Shown: positions 15,679 to 24,209, counted from the stretch's first letter. The stretch is 64,000 nucleotides of DNA from RAM1 sp041905405 (GCA_041905405.1 JAYRLC010000018.1:8833-72832), one strand, 5' to 3'. Notes: generated by a model not told the origin, from the sequence alone. A program made the numbers and translations.

Positions 15679-16131
15679 TCACGCCTCGGCCAGCTCGAAA
15701 CTGGTAGTGATGTCGGCAGTCTTGCCCAGCATGATGCTGGCCGAGCAGTACTTTTCGTGGCTCATCGCAATGGCACGCTCCACGGCGGTCGCCGGGATAG
15801 CCTTGCCGCTCACGGTGAAGTGCATGTGGATCTTGGTGAATACCTTGGGGTCGGTGTCAGCCCGCTCGGACGTGAGCTTGACCGAGCAACCACGCACATC
15901 GTGCCGTCCCCGCTTGAGGATCAGCACCACGTCATAGGCGGTGCAGCCGCCGGTGCCGGCCAGCACGGTTTCCATCGGGCGCGGCGCCAGGTTCTGTCCG
16001 CCGTTTTCGGGCTTGGCGGCATCCGGCGCGCCATCCATCATCAGCGTGTGGCCGCTTCCCGTCTCCGCCAGGAACCCCATGCCGGAGCGCGCGCCCGAAG
16101 CGCCCGTCCAGCTTACCGTGCATTCCATCAT
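15679..16131 (-). CDS. OsmC/Ohr family protein (YhfA-like)
   Basis: A 150-residue cytoplasmic protein of the OsmC superfamily, which contains thiol-dependent peroxide reductases. The helix with the first cysteine reads METVLAGTGGCTAYDVV (Cys near residue 63) and the second conserved Cys lies in HEKYCSASIMLGKTADI (near residue 128). The pattern matches the YhfA branch more than Ohr. The gene starts MM, so the exact ATG (16131 or 16128) is open. A perfect palindrome sits 30-45 bases upstream. Confidence 0.88.
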   Translation of the reverse strand: MMECTVSWTGASGARSGMGFLAETGSGHTLMMDGAPDAAKPENGGQNLAPRPMETVLAGTGGCTAYDVVLILKRGRHDVRGCSVKLTSERADTDPKVFTKIHMHFTVSGKAIPATAVERAIAMSHEKYCSASIMLGKTADITTSFELAEA

Positions 16132-16160
16132 TTCATCGTACCTTTATCAAAGCTGCTTGC

Positions 16161-16176
16161 GCGGAATAAATTCCGC
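16161..16176. promoter_or_regulatory. GCGGAAT-AA-ATTCCGC palindrome upstream of the OsmC gene
   Basis: A perfect 7-bp inverted repeat with a two-base centre lies in the divergent region between the OsmC-like gene and the ilvA leader. It is a candidate operator for the OsmC-like gene. The regulator is unknown. Confidence 0.4.
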
Positions 16177-16218
16177 TAATAGTGTCCACTTTGTCTCAAT
16201 GTGAAACCATCTGCGATG

Positions 16219-16246
16219 TTGCGACGCAGCAAAGCGTGGCTATACT
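16219..16246 (+). promoter_or_regulatory. Sigma-70 promoter of the ilvA leader
   Basis: TTGCGA at 16219-16224 and TATACT at 16241-16246 are separated by 16 bases. This predicts a start near 16253 and a leader of about 118 bases before ilvA. Confidence 0.7.
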
Positions 16247-16272
16247 GGCCCCAAGCATAAGGGTTTTCCTTC

Positions 16273-16374
16273 ATGCGCTGGTTGTCTCCTCCACCTCCTC
16301 CTTTGGTGGATTCAGCCCCCGGGTCGCAAGTCCCGGGGGCTTTTTTCTTGGCCTTTATCATCAGCGGCCCATGA
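16273..16374 (+). CDS. 33-residue polyproline leader peptide of ilvA
   Basis: The short frame starts MRWLSPPPPPLVDSA, runs through an intrinsic terminator, and ends FIISGP. Its TGA overlaps the ilvA ATG (ATGA). An AAGGG lies nine bases before its ATG. Five consecutive Pro codons (16288-16302) would be expected to stall a ribosome unless EF-P helps, and the stall site lies directly before a small hairpin and the terminator. ilvA itself has no visible Shine-Dalgarno sequence, so its translation may depend on this peptide. Two Ile codons come just before the stop. Existence of the frame is clear. Its regulatory role is an inference. Confidence 0.65.
   Translation: MRWLSPPPPPLVDSAPGSQVPGAFFLAFIISGP
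16314..16346 (+). terminator. Terminator inside the ilvA leader (attenuator)
   Basis: The stem GCCCCCGGG / CCCGGGGGC is perfect (nine pairs, plus an A-T pair outside it), has an eight-base loop, and is followed by six T. It lies 68 bases downstream of the predicted start and upstream of ilvA. It must therefore be read through for ilvA expression, or else it ends a short RNA. A smaller stem (TCCACC at 16290-16295, GGTGGA at 16305-16310) precedes it over the Pro codons. Confidence 0.85.
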
Positions 16375-17915
16375 CCAAGCATCTCAAGCCCGCCGATTAC
16401 CTCAAGAAAATCCTGACCGCCCGCGTCTATGACGTGGCGGTGGAGTCGGCCCTGGAGCCCGCAAAGAACCTGAGCCGCCGCCTGCACAACAAGGTCCTGC
16501 TCAAGCGCGAGGACCAGCAGCCCGTGTTCAGCTTCAAGCTGCGCGGCGCCTACAACAAGATGGCGCACCTGTCCCCCGCGCAGTTGAAGAAGGGGGTCAT
16601 TTGCGCCTCTGCCGGCAACCACGCCCAGGGCGTCGCGCTGTCGGCTCACCGGATGGGCGTGCGCGCGGTGATCGTCATGCCCGTCACCACGCCGCAGGTC
16701 AAGGTGGACGCCGTCAAGGGCTTCGGGGGTGAAGTCGTGCTGCATGGCGACAGCTATTCGGACGCCTACACCCATGCGCTCACGCTGGAGAAAAAGCAGG
16801 GCCTGACCTTCGTGCACCCGTTCGACGACCCGGACGTGATTGCCGGCCAGGGCACGATCGCCATGGAGATCCTGCGCCAGCACCAGGGGCCGCTGCACGC
16901 CGTGTTCGTGGCCATTGGCGGGGGTGGTCTGATCAGCGGCGTGGCCAACTACATCAAGGCCGTGCGCCCCGAGGTCAAGGTGATTGGCGTGCAGATGACC
17001 GACTCCGACGCCATGGCGCGTTCGGTGACCGCCAAAAAACGTGTGACGCTGTCCGACGTGGGGCTTTTTGCCGACGGCACCGCCGTCAAGCTCGTGGGCG
17101 AGGAGACCTTCCGCGTGGCGCGCGGCCTGGTGGATGATTTCGTGATCGTGGACACCGACGCCGTGTGCGCCGCCATCAAGGACATCTTCGTGGACACGCG
17201 CAGCATCGTCGAGCCGTCCGGCGCGATGGCCGTGGCGGCCATCAAGCAGTACGCCGCCACGCACAAGACCAAGGGCGAGACCTATGCCGCCATCCTGTGC
17301 GGCGCCAACATGAACTTCGACCGCCTGCGCTTCGTGGCCGAGCGGGCCGAGGTCGGCGAGGAACGCGAGGCCCTGTTCGCCGTGACCATTCCCGAGGAGC
17401 GCGGCAGCTTCCGGCGCTTTTGCGAGCTGATCGGCAACCTGCCGGGCGGCGCGCGCAACGTGACCGAGTTCAACTACCGCATCAGCGATTCGGCGCAGGC
17501 CCATGTGTTCGTCGGCCTGACCACCCACGGCAAGGGCGAGAGCCCGAAGATCGCCGCCAACTTCAGCAAGCACGGGTTTGCCACGCTGGATCTCACGCAC
17601 GACGAACTGGCCAAGGAACACATCCGCCACATGGTGGGCGGCCATTCGTCGCTGGCCAAGGATGAGCGCCTGTTGCGTTTCATCTTCCCCGAACGCCCGG
17701 GCGCGCTCATGAAGTTCCTGAGCCTCATGCGTCCGGGCTGGAACATCAGCCTGTTCCACTACCGCAACCAGGGCGCCGACTACGGCCGCATCCTGGTGGG
17801 CCTGCAGGTGCCGCAGGCTGATACCAAGGCATTCAACGCGTTCCTGGATACCTTGGGTTATCCCTACGTGGAAGAAACCAACAATCCCGTTTACCGATTG
17901 TTTCTGCAGACTTAG
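16371..17915 (+). CDS. ilvA: Threonine ammonia-lyase, biosynthetic
   Basis: A 514-residue cytoplasmic PLP enzyme that converts threonine to 2-oxobutanoate, the first step of isoleucine synthesis. The PLP lysine motif is FSFKLRGAYNK (near residue 56), the phosphate-binding loop is IGGGGLISG, and CASAGNHAQGVA is conserved. Two C-terminal ACT-like domains (about 330-410 and 425-514) mark the isoleucine-inhibited long form, and the length matches E. coli IlvA. The start at 16371 was chosen by alignment to family N-termini and by the ATGA overlap with the leader peptide. No independent ribosome-binding site is visible. Confidence 0.96.
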   Translation: MTKHLKPADYLKKILTARVYDVAVESALEPAKNLSRRLHNKVLLKREDQQPVFSFKLRGAYNKMAHLSPAQLKKGVICASAGNHAQGVALSAHRMGVRAVIVMPVTTPQVKVDAVKGFGGEVVLHGDSYSDAYTHALTLEKKQGLTFVHPFDDPDVIAGQGTIAMEILRQHQGPLHAVFVAIGGGGLISGVANYIKAVRPEVKVIGVQMTDSDAMARSVTAKKRVTLSDVGLFADGTAVKLVGEETFRVARGLVDDFVIVDTDAVCAAIKDIFVDTRSIVEPSGAMAVAAIKQYAATHKTKGETYAAILCGANMNFDRLRFVAERAEVGEEREALFAVTIPEERGSFRRFCELIGNLPGGARNVTEFNYRISDSAQAHVFVGLTTHGKGESPKIAANFSKHGFATLDLTHDELAKEHIRHMVGGHSSLAKDERLLRFIFPERPGALMKFLSLMRPGWNISLFHYRNQGADYGRILVGLQVPQADTKAFNAFLDTLGYPYVEETNNPVYRLFLQT

Positions 17916-17959
17916 CATGTAACACCAGCGCAGCATCCGTCTGCGCCAGGAGACACGCG

Positions 17960-18910
17960 ATGTTGAGACTCGGGATCGTGATCGACTCCGCGGCGGAAGT
18001 GCCTGCCAGCATCCTGGCTAACCCGCACGTGCGCATGCTGCCCGTCAAGATACGCATCGACGACCGTCGGTACGTGGATGAGAGGCGTGTGGAGGCCACA
18101 CGCGAGTTCAACGCTCGCATGCTTGACCTGAAGACCGCCGAGGTCTCGCGCTCGGTGCCACCGGACGAACCCGATATCCGCAAGTTCATGATCGAGAACC
18201 TGGCGACCGACTTCGACCACGTTTTCGGCCTGTTCGTCACCTCCACGCGTTCGCCGATCTTCAAGAACGCCTTTGACGCGGCGTCGCGCGCCATCACCGA
18301 CTCCATGCCCGTGCGCATGCGCGCGGGCATCAAGGGGCCGTTGCTGGTGGAGTGCTATGACAGCCAGAACCTGTTCTCGGGCTATGGCGTGCAGGTGCTG
18401 GAGGCGCTGCGCGAGTTCGAGGCCGAGCCCCTGGTGGCCAACATTCGCACGCACATGCAGGCGCTGAGCAAGTCGTCCTACGGCTATCTGGCGCCATCCA
18501 ACCTGGACTTCCTGCTCACGCGCGCCCGGGCGCGCGGCGACACCAGCGTGGGCCTGGTCGGCCAGACCGCCGCCAAGGTGCTGGGCATCATGCCTGTGCT
18601 GCGCGGCTTTCAGGGCAAGACGGAAGCCGTGGCCAAGGTGCGCGGCACGGCGGCCGCGCGCCAGCACGTGCTGAACCTGGCGCGGCGCGAACTGGGTCGG
18701 GGCCTGCTCGCGCCGTTCGTGGCCGTGAGCTATTCGGGTGATACCGCCGACGTCGAAGCGTTGCCCGAATACCGGTCACTCGTGCTGGAAGCGCAGGTCA
18801 AGGGTGTTCAGGTCACGCTGCAGGAAATGGCGCCCACCAATTCGGTCAACACCGGACCCAACGCGCTGTCGGTCGGCTTCATCGCCCAGCCGCACGAAGC
18901 GGCGCTGTAG
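17960..18910 (+). CDS. DegV family fatty-acid-binding protein
   Basis: A 316-residue protein with the DegV fold: N-terminal GIVIDSAAEVP, the middle VFGLFVTSTRSPIFKNA (STRS ligand loop), VECYDSQNLFSGYG (the D-S/D-S/N-hydrophobic-G pattern) and C-terminal TNSVNTGPNALSVGF. In Gram-positives these proteins present fatty acids to FakA kinases. In proteobacteria their role is unclear and no kinase gene is present here. It lies 44 bases downstream of ilvA with AGGAGA before its ATG, so it may be cotranscribed. Confidence 0.88.
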   Translation: MLRLGIVIDSAAEVPASILANPHVRMLPVKIRIDDRRYVDERRVEATREFNARMLDLKTAEVSRSVPPDEPDIRKFMIENLATDFDHVFGLFVTSTRSPIFKNAFDAASRAITDSMPVRMRAGIKGPLLVECYDSQNLFSGYGVQVLEALREFEAEPLVANIRTHMQALSKSSYGYLAPSNLDFLLTRARARGDTSVGLVGQTAAKVLGIMPVLRGFQGKTEAVAKVRGTAAARQHVLNLARRELGRGLLAPFVAVSYSGDTADVEALPEYRSLVLEAQVKGVQVTLQEMAPTNSVNTGPNALSVGFIAQPHEAAL

Positions 18911-18953
18911 CGCGGCCGGCCCGCCCGGCCATCGTCCCCTTACCATTGCGCGG

Positions 18954-19751
18954 GTGAACTTCGTCCGCCACTACCTGCTTGCCGTCCAGTTCTTCACGCG
19001 CATTCCCGTCACGGGCGCGCTGGCCTGCTGGGTCGGATACAGCCCCGCCATGCTGCGGGCCAGCGCCGCACATTTTCCCGGCGTAGGCTGGCTTGTCGCG
19101 GCGGCGGCCTGTATGGCCTATGCGGCGGCCGCAGTCGTATTGCCCGCCACGCATTTCAGTCCGCTCGCCGCCGCCGTGGCCTGCACGATCACGACGGTTC
19201 TGCTGACCGGCGGCTTCCATGAGGACGGCTTGGCCGACGTGGCCGACGGCCTGGGCGGCGGCGGCGACCGCGAGCGGGCGCTGCAGATCATGAAGGACTC
19301 TCGCGTGGGCGCGTTTGGCGCCATGGCGCTCGCGCTGGCTCTGCTGGCCAAGGTGTCGCTGCTCGCCGTGCTCGGCAGCCGCGGCCTGAGCCATGCGCTG
19401 ACCGCGCTGGCGGCCGCGCACGTGGTATCACGCCTGTGTCCACTGGTGCTGATTCGCGCACTCCCTCATGTCGGCGACGCCGATGGCTCCAAAAGCAAAC
19501 CGCTGGCCGACCGCATCAGCGGCAGCGCACTGGCGACCGCCGTGCTGTGGTGCCTGGCGCCGCTGGCACTGGCCGCACATTTTCATAGCGCATTCTTCGT
19601 TGCGGGCGTGCTCCTAGCCACGGGCGTGGCGCTGCTGTGGATGTATCGCCTGTTCGCGCGCCGACTGCAGGGGTTCACGGGCGACTGCCTGGGCGCTACC
19701 CAGCAGGTATGCGAGATCGCGTTTTATGGCGGCGCGGCCGCGCTCCTGTGA
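18954..19751 (+). CDS. cobS: Adenosylcobinamide-GDP ribazoletransferase
   Basis: A 265-residue integral membrane enzyme that joins adenosylcobinamide-GDP with alpha-ribazole in the last steps of cobalamin assembly. It starts at a GTG (VNFVRHYLLAVQFFTRIP), contains the conserved GGFHEDGLADVADGLGGG and several hydrophobic helices, and ends with DCLGATQQVCEIAFY. Its stop overlaps the cobC start (TGATG). The upstream in-frame extension runs into the DegV gene and is rejected. The other lower-pathway genes (cobU, cobT) are not in the window. Confidence 0.92.
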   Translation: MNFVRHYLLAVQFFTRIPVTGALACWVGYSPAMLRASAAHFPGVGWLVAAAACMAYAAAAVVLPATHFSPLAAAVACTITTVLLTGGFHEDGLADVADGLGGGGDRERALQIMKDSRVGAFGAMALALALLAKVSLLAVLGSRGLSHALTALAAAHVVSRLCPLVLIRALPHVGDADGSKSKPLADRISGSALATAVLWCLAPLALAAHFHSAFFVAGVLLATGVALLWMYRLFARRLQGFTGDCLGATQQVCEIAFYGGAAALL

Positions 19752-20335
19752 TGCAGCTGTGGCTTGCACGGCATGCGCAGCCCGTCCTGCCCGCGGGCAT
19801 TTGTTATGGCACGCTCGACGTGGATGTGAACGATCAGGCCAACCACACTGCGGCACTGGCGCTCGCGCAGGCGTTGCCGCGAGGCATACCGCTGCGCAGT
19901 TCGCCTTCGCTTCGTTGCGGCCGGCTCGCCGCAGCACTGCTGGCCCTGCGCACCGACCTGACCTGCTGCACAGATGTGCGGCTGCGCGAAATGGACTTTG
20001 GCCGGTGGGAAGGTCGGTCCTGGGGCGACATCGGCCCCGCCGCATTGCAGGCGTGGACGGACGATTTTGAGCACTACCAACCCGGCGGCGCAGAGTCCGT
20101 GCACCAGTTGATGGTGCGCGTAGGCCAGGCTTGGGACGAGGCGTGCGGCTCAGGTCTGGACATGGTCTGGCTAACCCATGCCGGGGTCATCCGGGCGGTC
20201 ACGCTGCTGGCCAGCGGACACAGGTCGGTCACCCATGCCGCGCAATGGCCTGTGGACGGCTGCGGCTTTGGACAGTGGCGTCTGGTGTCACCTCAGGCCC
20301 GCGCGATCCAGCGGTGCCCCGACGCCAGCCGCTGA
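19751..20335 (+). CDS. cobC: Alpha-ribazole phosphatase (histidine phosphatase family)
   Basis: A 194-residue cytoplasmic phosphatase. The catalytic ARHA motif is at residues 6-9, SSPSLRCGRLA follows near 56, and the second catalytic histidine is in LTHAGVIRA. REMDFGRWEGRSW is typical of CobC and related phosphatases. Coupling to cobS (TGATG) supports the cobalamin role of removing phosphate from alpha-ribazole-5-phosphate. Its 3' end overlaps the convergent exonuclease gene by 43 bases. Confidence 0.9.
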   Translation: MQLWLARHAQPVLPAGICYGTLDVDVNDQANHTAALALAQALPRGIPLRSSPSLRCGRLAAALLALRTDLTCCTDVRLREMDFGRWEGRSWGDIGPAALQAWTDDFEHYQPGGAESVHQLMVRVGQAWDEACGSGLDMVWLTHAGVIRAVTLLASGHRSVTHAAQWPVDGCGFGQWRLVSPQARAIQRCPDASR

Positions 20336-20919
20336 ACACCACGCCAGTTGCTGCATTGCGCCGCCACCCGGGGCCAGATGCGCTGCAACAGCTCGCATTC
20401 GGCAAGCGTATCGGCTGCCGCCTGGTGGCGCGCCGCGCAGGTGATGCCAAAGTGCGCCATCCACTCGTCCAGCGACCGCGCCCGTACGTCGTCGTGCGTG
20501 ACCGCGCACAAGTGCTCGATGTCCACCCAGGGGTTGCGCAGCGCGGCGCCCAGATGCGCGCGTGCGAACCGGTCTATCAAGGTCTGGTCGAAGGCAGCAT
20601 GAAACGCCAACAGCGGGGACGCGCCGACGTACCGCTGAAAGGCACGCAACGCCACGGCGGGCTCCACCCCCTGGCGCTGGCGCTGGACGCCGATGCCATG
20701 CAGCAGGATGTTGTCGTGGGTGGATGCCACCTGCTGGCGCAGCACCACCTCGAAGCTGTCGCCTGGAGCCACGGCGAGCCATCCAGCGGCCCAGTTCACA
20801 TCCAGCGCGATCGCGGCAACGGCCAGGAGGCTGTCGCGCCGCGCATCCAGTCCACTGGTTTCCACATCCAGCACCACCCAGCGGCACTCGTCCGCAGGCG
20901 TGGGGCGTCTGAACCACAT
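20293..20919 (-). CDS. DnaQ-like 3'-5' exonuclease (DEDDh)
   Basis: A 208-residue exonuclease of the DnaQ/RNase T superfamily. Exo I is VVLDVETSGLD (Asp and Glu), Exo II is FHAAFDQTLID, and Exo III is the H-N4-D pattern in RHQAAADTL. Residues after the core are short, so it is not a full PolC epsilon subunit. The ATG at 20919 overlaps the stop of the nucleotidyltransferase gene (TGATG). The pairing of a DUF294/CBS protein with such an exonuclease is recurrent in proteobacteria, but its purpose is unclear. Confidence 0.88.
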   Translation of the reverse strand: MWFRRPTPADECRWVVLDVETSGLDARRDSLLAVAAIALDVNWAAGWLAVAPGDSFEVVLRQQVASTHDNILLHGIGVQRQRQGVEPAVALRAFQRYVGASPLLAFHAAFDQTLIDRFARAHLGAALRNPWVDIEHLCAVTHDDVRARSLDEWMAHFGITCAARHQAAADTLAECELLQRIWPRVAAQCSNWRGVQRLASGHRWIARA

Positions 20920-22829
20920 CACCTTTCGTAGTCCAGCCGCAGCCGCTGCTGCAGGGTACGGGCGATGCGAAACGATTCTTTCAGCATGCGCCGGTCAATG
21001 TCATTGAGCGATGCCACGACAAGCCGGTTGGGCTGGGTCGCGTCGGCGCCGTCTTCCAGTTGCACGCGCAGGCGCAGCATCTGCAGGAACTCGAATGCGC
21101 CTGCCCAGGCCCCGTACTCATGGGGCGCCAGGCCCAGCAGGCCGCCCACGGCATCCAGCCGTTCGCGCGTGCCGGTGGCCTGCACGCCATGGGCCAGGGC
21201 GTACAGGCGGGCCACGTCCACGAACAGGGCTGTGCCCTGAAGCTTGAGGTCCACCGCGCCTTCGCCGTCAATATCGATCCCGCCCAGCCAGTTCAGCGGC
21301 GCGCCGTGGCCCACGGCATTCAGCGCCATCTGCTTGAGAAAGCGCGGTGTGCGGCGGGCGGAGTCGACCACTTCGGCGCGCAGCGCCTGCGCCAGGCGTG
21401 CGTCGCCCGCCAGCGGTCGGAAGTCGAAATAGATGCTGGCGTTCAGCAGGTCCTCGGGAGCGCCGTGCTCGATCCAGTGCGCGAACCGCTCGCGCCACTG
21501 CCGCAGCGTCAGGCAGCAGCCCGGCTCTCCGGCCATGATGCCGCCGCGGCACAGCGGATAGCCGCATTCGTCCAGTGCCAGATTCACGGCGCGTCCGAAC
21601 GCCCGGGCTTCCTCGCGCTGTGCGGGCGGGGCGTCGTCCGGCAGGATGAGCGCGTTGTCCTGATCCGTGGCCACGGTCTGCTCGGCCCGGCCCTCCGAAC
21701 CCAGCGCGATCCAGCACAGCCGCGACAGATCCACCCCATGGCGCACGGCCAGCAGCTCCAGCAGCCGCTGGGTCAGCACGTCATTCAGGTGGCTGATCAG
21801 TGCCGTCAGCTGGCGTGCCTGCACGCCCTGCCCCACAAGGCTGCGGGCAAAGCGCCGGATGTCCTGCGCCACGAGTCGCAGGGTCGCGACATCCGGGGCC
21901 GCGCGGACCGAGGTGCTGACCTGCTTGAGGCTCAGCCGCTGCATGGCGAACAAGTCCCGCTCGGACACCATCCCCACCGCCACGGCGCCACGTGTGACCG
22001 GAACGTGGCGGATTCCATGCGCCGACATCAACAAGGCCGCGTCCTGGGCCGTGTGCTCGGTGCTCAGACAGTGCACCGGCTGCACCATGACCTGCGAGAC
22101 CGGCGCATCCAGCGGCACGCCCGCCAGCGTAACCCGGCCCAGCACGTCGTAACGGGTAAGAATGCCCAACGGCCGCTGGAGATCGTCTGTCACCAGCATG
22201 GAGCCGATGCGTCGCGTATGCATGGTCTGAAGCACCTCGCGCAGCGACGTGTCGGGGCCACACGTGGCAGGGGCCGAGCGCGCCAGCGAGCCCAGCGGCG
22301 TCTCAAGCGACTGTTCGGCCAGCGCCTGTGACGAATACGCGACTTGAAGCGCCTTGCGCGACAGTTCCAGGAACTGAAGCACCCGTCCGTTCAGAAAATC
22401 CGCGAACGCCGCGCTGCGACCGGCCAGGGTCCGCATCGCCGCCACGGGCAGCGCCAGCACGAACGTGTCCTGCGCCGCACGGTAGCTGGCCGTCACCGCA
22501 CGCTGGGCCACGGCGGCGCCTACGGGGAACAGGTCACCCGCCTCGTACTGGAACGCACCACCGGACAGGTCTGCCATGCCGCGCAGCCCCGTGACGGCGC
22601 CCTGGCGGATGAAGAAAATCTCCGACACCACGCCTGAGGCGGGCTCAACCAGAACATCCCCTGGCGCGTAGTAGCGCTGCCGGGATTGCGTGATGAAGGA
22701 GTCCAGAGAAGCGTCATCCATCTGGGCGAAAGGCGGATGGGCCGCCAGGCCCTGACGCAGGCTTGCCATCAGGCTGCCCGACGGACTGGTCGCAGCAGCC
22801 GGTGCGTCGGCGTCGCGGTCAGCCCCCAT
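20919..22829 (-). CDS. CBS-domain DUF294 nucleotidyltransferase
   Basis: A 636-residue cytoplasmic protein with an N-terminal cyclic-nucleotide-binding-like domain (about 35-145), a CBS pair (about 195-320: MHTRRIGSMLVTDD, GIRHVPVTRG) and a DUF294 nucleotidyltransferase core (about 340-480; ALGSEGRAEQTVATDQDNAL with the GSxGR and D-x-D pattern). A DUF294 C-terminal helical domain completes it. The GlnD-like core suggests nucleotide transfer to a protein or small molecule, but no substrate is known. The ATG at 22829 lies five bases after the gspC stop, so it is cotranscribed with gspC. Confidence 0.85.
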   Translation of the reverse strand: MGADRDADAPAAATSPSGSLMASLRQGLAAHPPFAQMDDASLDSFITQSRQRYYAPGDVLVEPASGVVSEIFFIRQGAVTGLRGMADLSGGAFQYEAGDLFPVGAAVAQRAVTASYRAAQDTFVLALPVAAMRTLAGRSAAFADFLNGRVLQFLELSRKALQVAYSSQALAEQSLETPLGSLARSAPATCGPDTSLREVLQTMHTRRIGSMLVTDDLQRPLGILTRYDVLGRVTLAGVPLDAPVSQVMVQPVHCLSTEHTAQDAALLMSAHGIRHVPVTRGAVAVGMVSERDLFAMQRLSLKQVSTSVRAAPDVATLRLVAQDIRRFARSLVGQGVQARQLTALISHLNDVLTQRLLELLAVRHGVDLSRLCWIALGSEGRAEQTVATDQDNALILPDDAPPAQREEARAFGRAVNLALDECGYPLCRGGIMAGEPGCCLTLRQWRERFAHWIEHGAPEDLLNASIYFDFRPLAGDARLAQALRAEVVDSARRTPRFLKQMALNAVGHGAPLNWLGGIDIDGEGAVDLKLQGTALFVDVARLYALAHGVQATGTRERLDAVGGLLGLAPHEYGAWAGAFEFLQMLRLRVQLEDGADATQPNRLVVASLNDIDRRMLKESFRIARTLQQRLRLDYER

Positions 22830-22834
22830 GGCGG

Positions 22835-23290
22835 CTACCGCTTCGGCGGCGGCATCTCCAGCGTGAAGGCCGCCGGTGCGTCGGCCGCGGGACCGAGCAT
22901 GGCCTTGCGTGGCGCGACCGCCTGCAGCACCACGCCTTCCTCGATCTTTGTACCCACCCGGTAGGGCCGCGCGGGCTTGCCGTCCACGGCGATCAATGCC
23001 GCGCCTGCGCTGCTGCGGCCTGCTACCACGCCCACCAGCGCAAAGCGGCTGGACACCGGAGGCGGCGCAGCCACTGCACCGCTGGCGGACGGCGCCATGG
23101 CGCCAAGCAGCCGCGCCACGGCGGCCGGGTCGGCCGGCGCGGAAGGCGCGGCGGCCACGGGCGCGGACACGGCGGCCCCGGCGCCGGATGGCAGCTTCAA
23201 CCCCCAGTACACCGCGCTTGCGGCGGCCAGCAGCCACACGGCGAACGACCCCGTGCGGGGCCACCAGCGGTTGTGCGCGAGCGTTGACAT
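22835..23290 (-). CDS. gspC: Type II secretion protein C (short form)
   Basis: A 151-residue inner-membrane protein. It has a cytoplasmic N-terminus, one membrane segment (about residues 15-30, FAVWLLAAASAVYWGLKL), a Pro/Ala-rich linker, and a homology-region domain (RFALVGVVAGRSSAGAALIAVDGKPARPYRVG). GspC links the inner platform to the secretin. It ends without a PDZ domain, as in short betaproteobacterial forms. It is transcribed away from gspG and starts 46 bases from it, so this gap must hold both promoters. Confidence 0.85.
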   Translation of the reverse strand: MSTLAHNRWWPRTGSFAVWLLAAASAVYWGLKLPSGAGAAVSAPVAAAPSAPADPAAVARLLGAMAPSASGAVAAPPPVSSRFALVGVVAGRSSAGAALIAVDGKPARPYRVGTKIEEGVVLQAVAPRKAMLGPAADAPAAFTLEMPPPKR

Positions 23291-23335
23291 GGGCCGATTA
23301 TCATTGAAGCGACTCGACGCAAGGTTGTACCTCTC

Positions 23336-23785
23336 ATGACTTCCGCCCCTCTTCTCCTGCGCCGCGCGGCGCGACGCCTGCAGACCGGCTTCACGCTCAT
23401 CGAACTGATGGTGGTGCTGGTCATCATCGGCGTGCTGGCCGCGCTGATCGTGCCCAACGTGCTGGACCGCGCCGACGATGCCCGCGTGACCGCCGCGCGC
23501 ACCGACGTGAGCAACATCATGCAGGCACTGCGCCTGTACAAGCTGGACAACCAGCGCTATCCCGCGGCCGACCAGGGCCTGCAGGCACTGGTGGCGCGTC
23601 CCACCACCGGCGTGGCGCCGCCCAACTGGAAGCCCTACCTGGAAAAGCTGCCCAGCGACCCCTGGGGCCGGCCGTACCAGTACCTCAACCCCGGCGTGAA
23701 GGGCGAGATTGACGTGATGTCGTTCGGCGCCGACGGCCAACCCGGCGGTGACGGCAAAAATGCCGACGTCGGCAGCTGGCAGTAG
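23336..23785 (+). CDS. gspG: Major pseudopilin GspG
   Basis: A 149-residue pseudopilin that forms the T2SS pseudopilus. A basic N-terminal leader is followed by the prepilin peptidase site TG|FTLIELMVVLVIIGVLAAL (cleavage after Gly18), with Glu at +5. The C-terminal part has the GspG calcium-site region DPWGRPYQYLNPG and SFGADGQPGGDG. It is the first gene of the ten-gene plus-strand operon and overlaps gspH by 26 bases. Confidence 0.96.
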   Translation: MTSAPLLLRRAARRLQTGFTLIELMVVLVIIGVLAALIVPNVLDRADDARVTAARTDVSNIMQALRLYKLDNQRYPAADQGLQALVARPTTGVAPPNWKPYLEKLPSDPWGRPYQYLNPGVKGEIDVMSFGADGQPGGDGKNADVGSWQ

Positions 23786-24209
23786 GAAATCCGGCGGCTT
23801 TACGCTGCTGGAACTGCTGGTCGTCATCACCATCATCGCCGTCGCCACGGCTGGGGTTGCCTTCGCCATCCGTGACACGGCCGGCGCCCAGCTGGAGCGC
23901 GAGGCGCAGCGGCTGGCGGCGCTGCTGGAGGCCGGCCGCGCGCAGTCTCGCGCCAGCGGTATCCCCGTGCGCTGGCACACGACCGACGGGGGCTTCCGCT
24001 TCGACGGCGTGCCGCCCAAGGCCCTGCCCCACAACTGGCTGGCCGCCGACACCCGCGTGCTGGGCACGGCCATCCTGGTGCTGGGCCCCGAGCCCATCAT
24101 CGGCCGCCAGAGCGTGACGCTCGGATCGACCAGCGAGCCGGCACGCACGCTGCGCCTGTCCACCGACGGCTTGCGCCCGTTTCACATCGACCCCACCGGC
24201 ACGCCATGA
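23760..24209 (+). CDS. gspH: Minor pseudopilin GspH
   Basis: A 149-residue minor pseudopilin. The processing site is GG|FTLLELLVVITIIAVATA with Glu+5. The globular part contains REAQRLAALLEAGRAQSRASG, typical of GspH/XcpU. The ATG at 23760 lies within gspG. A GTG at 23748 in the same frame would add four residues. It ends in a four-base overlap with gspI. Confidence 0.92.
   Translation: MPTSAAGSRKSGGFTLLELLVVITIIAVATAGVAFAIRDTAGAQLEREAQRLAALLEAGRAQSRASGIPVRWHTTDGGFRFDGVPPKALPHNWLAADTRVLGTAILVLGPEPIIGRQSVTLGSTSEPARTLRLSTDGLRPFHIDPTGTP

Noticed and set aside
16261..16370. Classical isoleucine-codon attenuator for ilvA
   Set aside because: No Ile codons occur before the terminator. The codons before it are five Pro. 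The two Ile codons lie after it.
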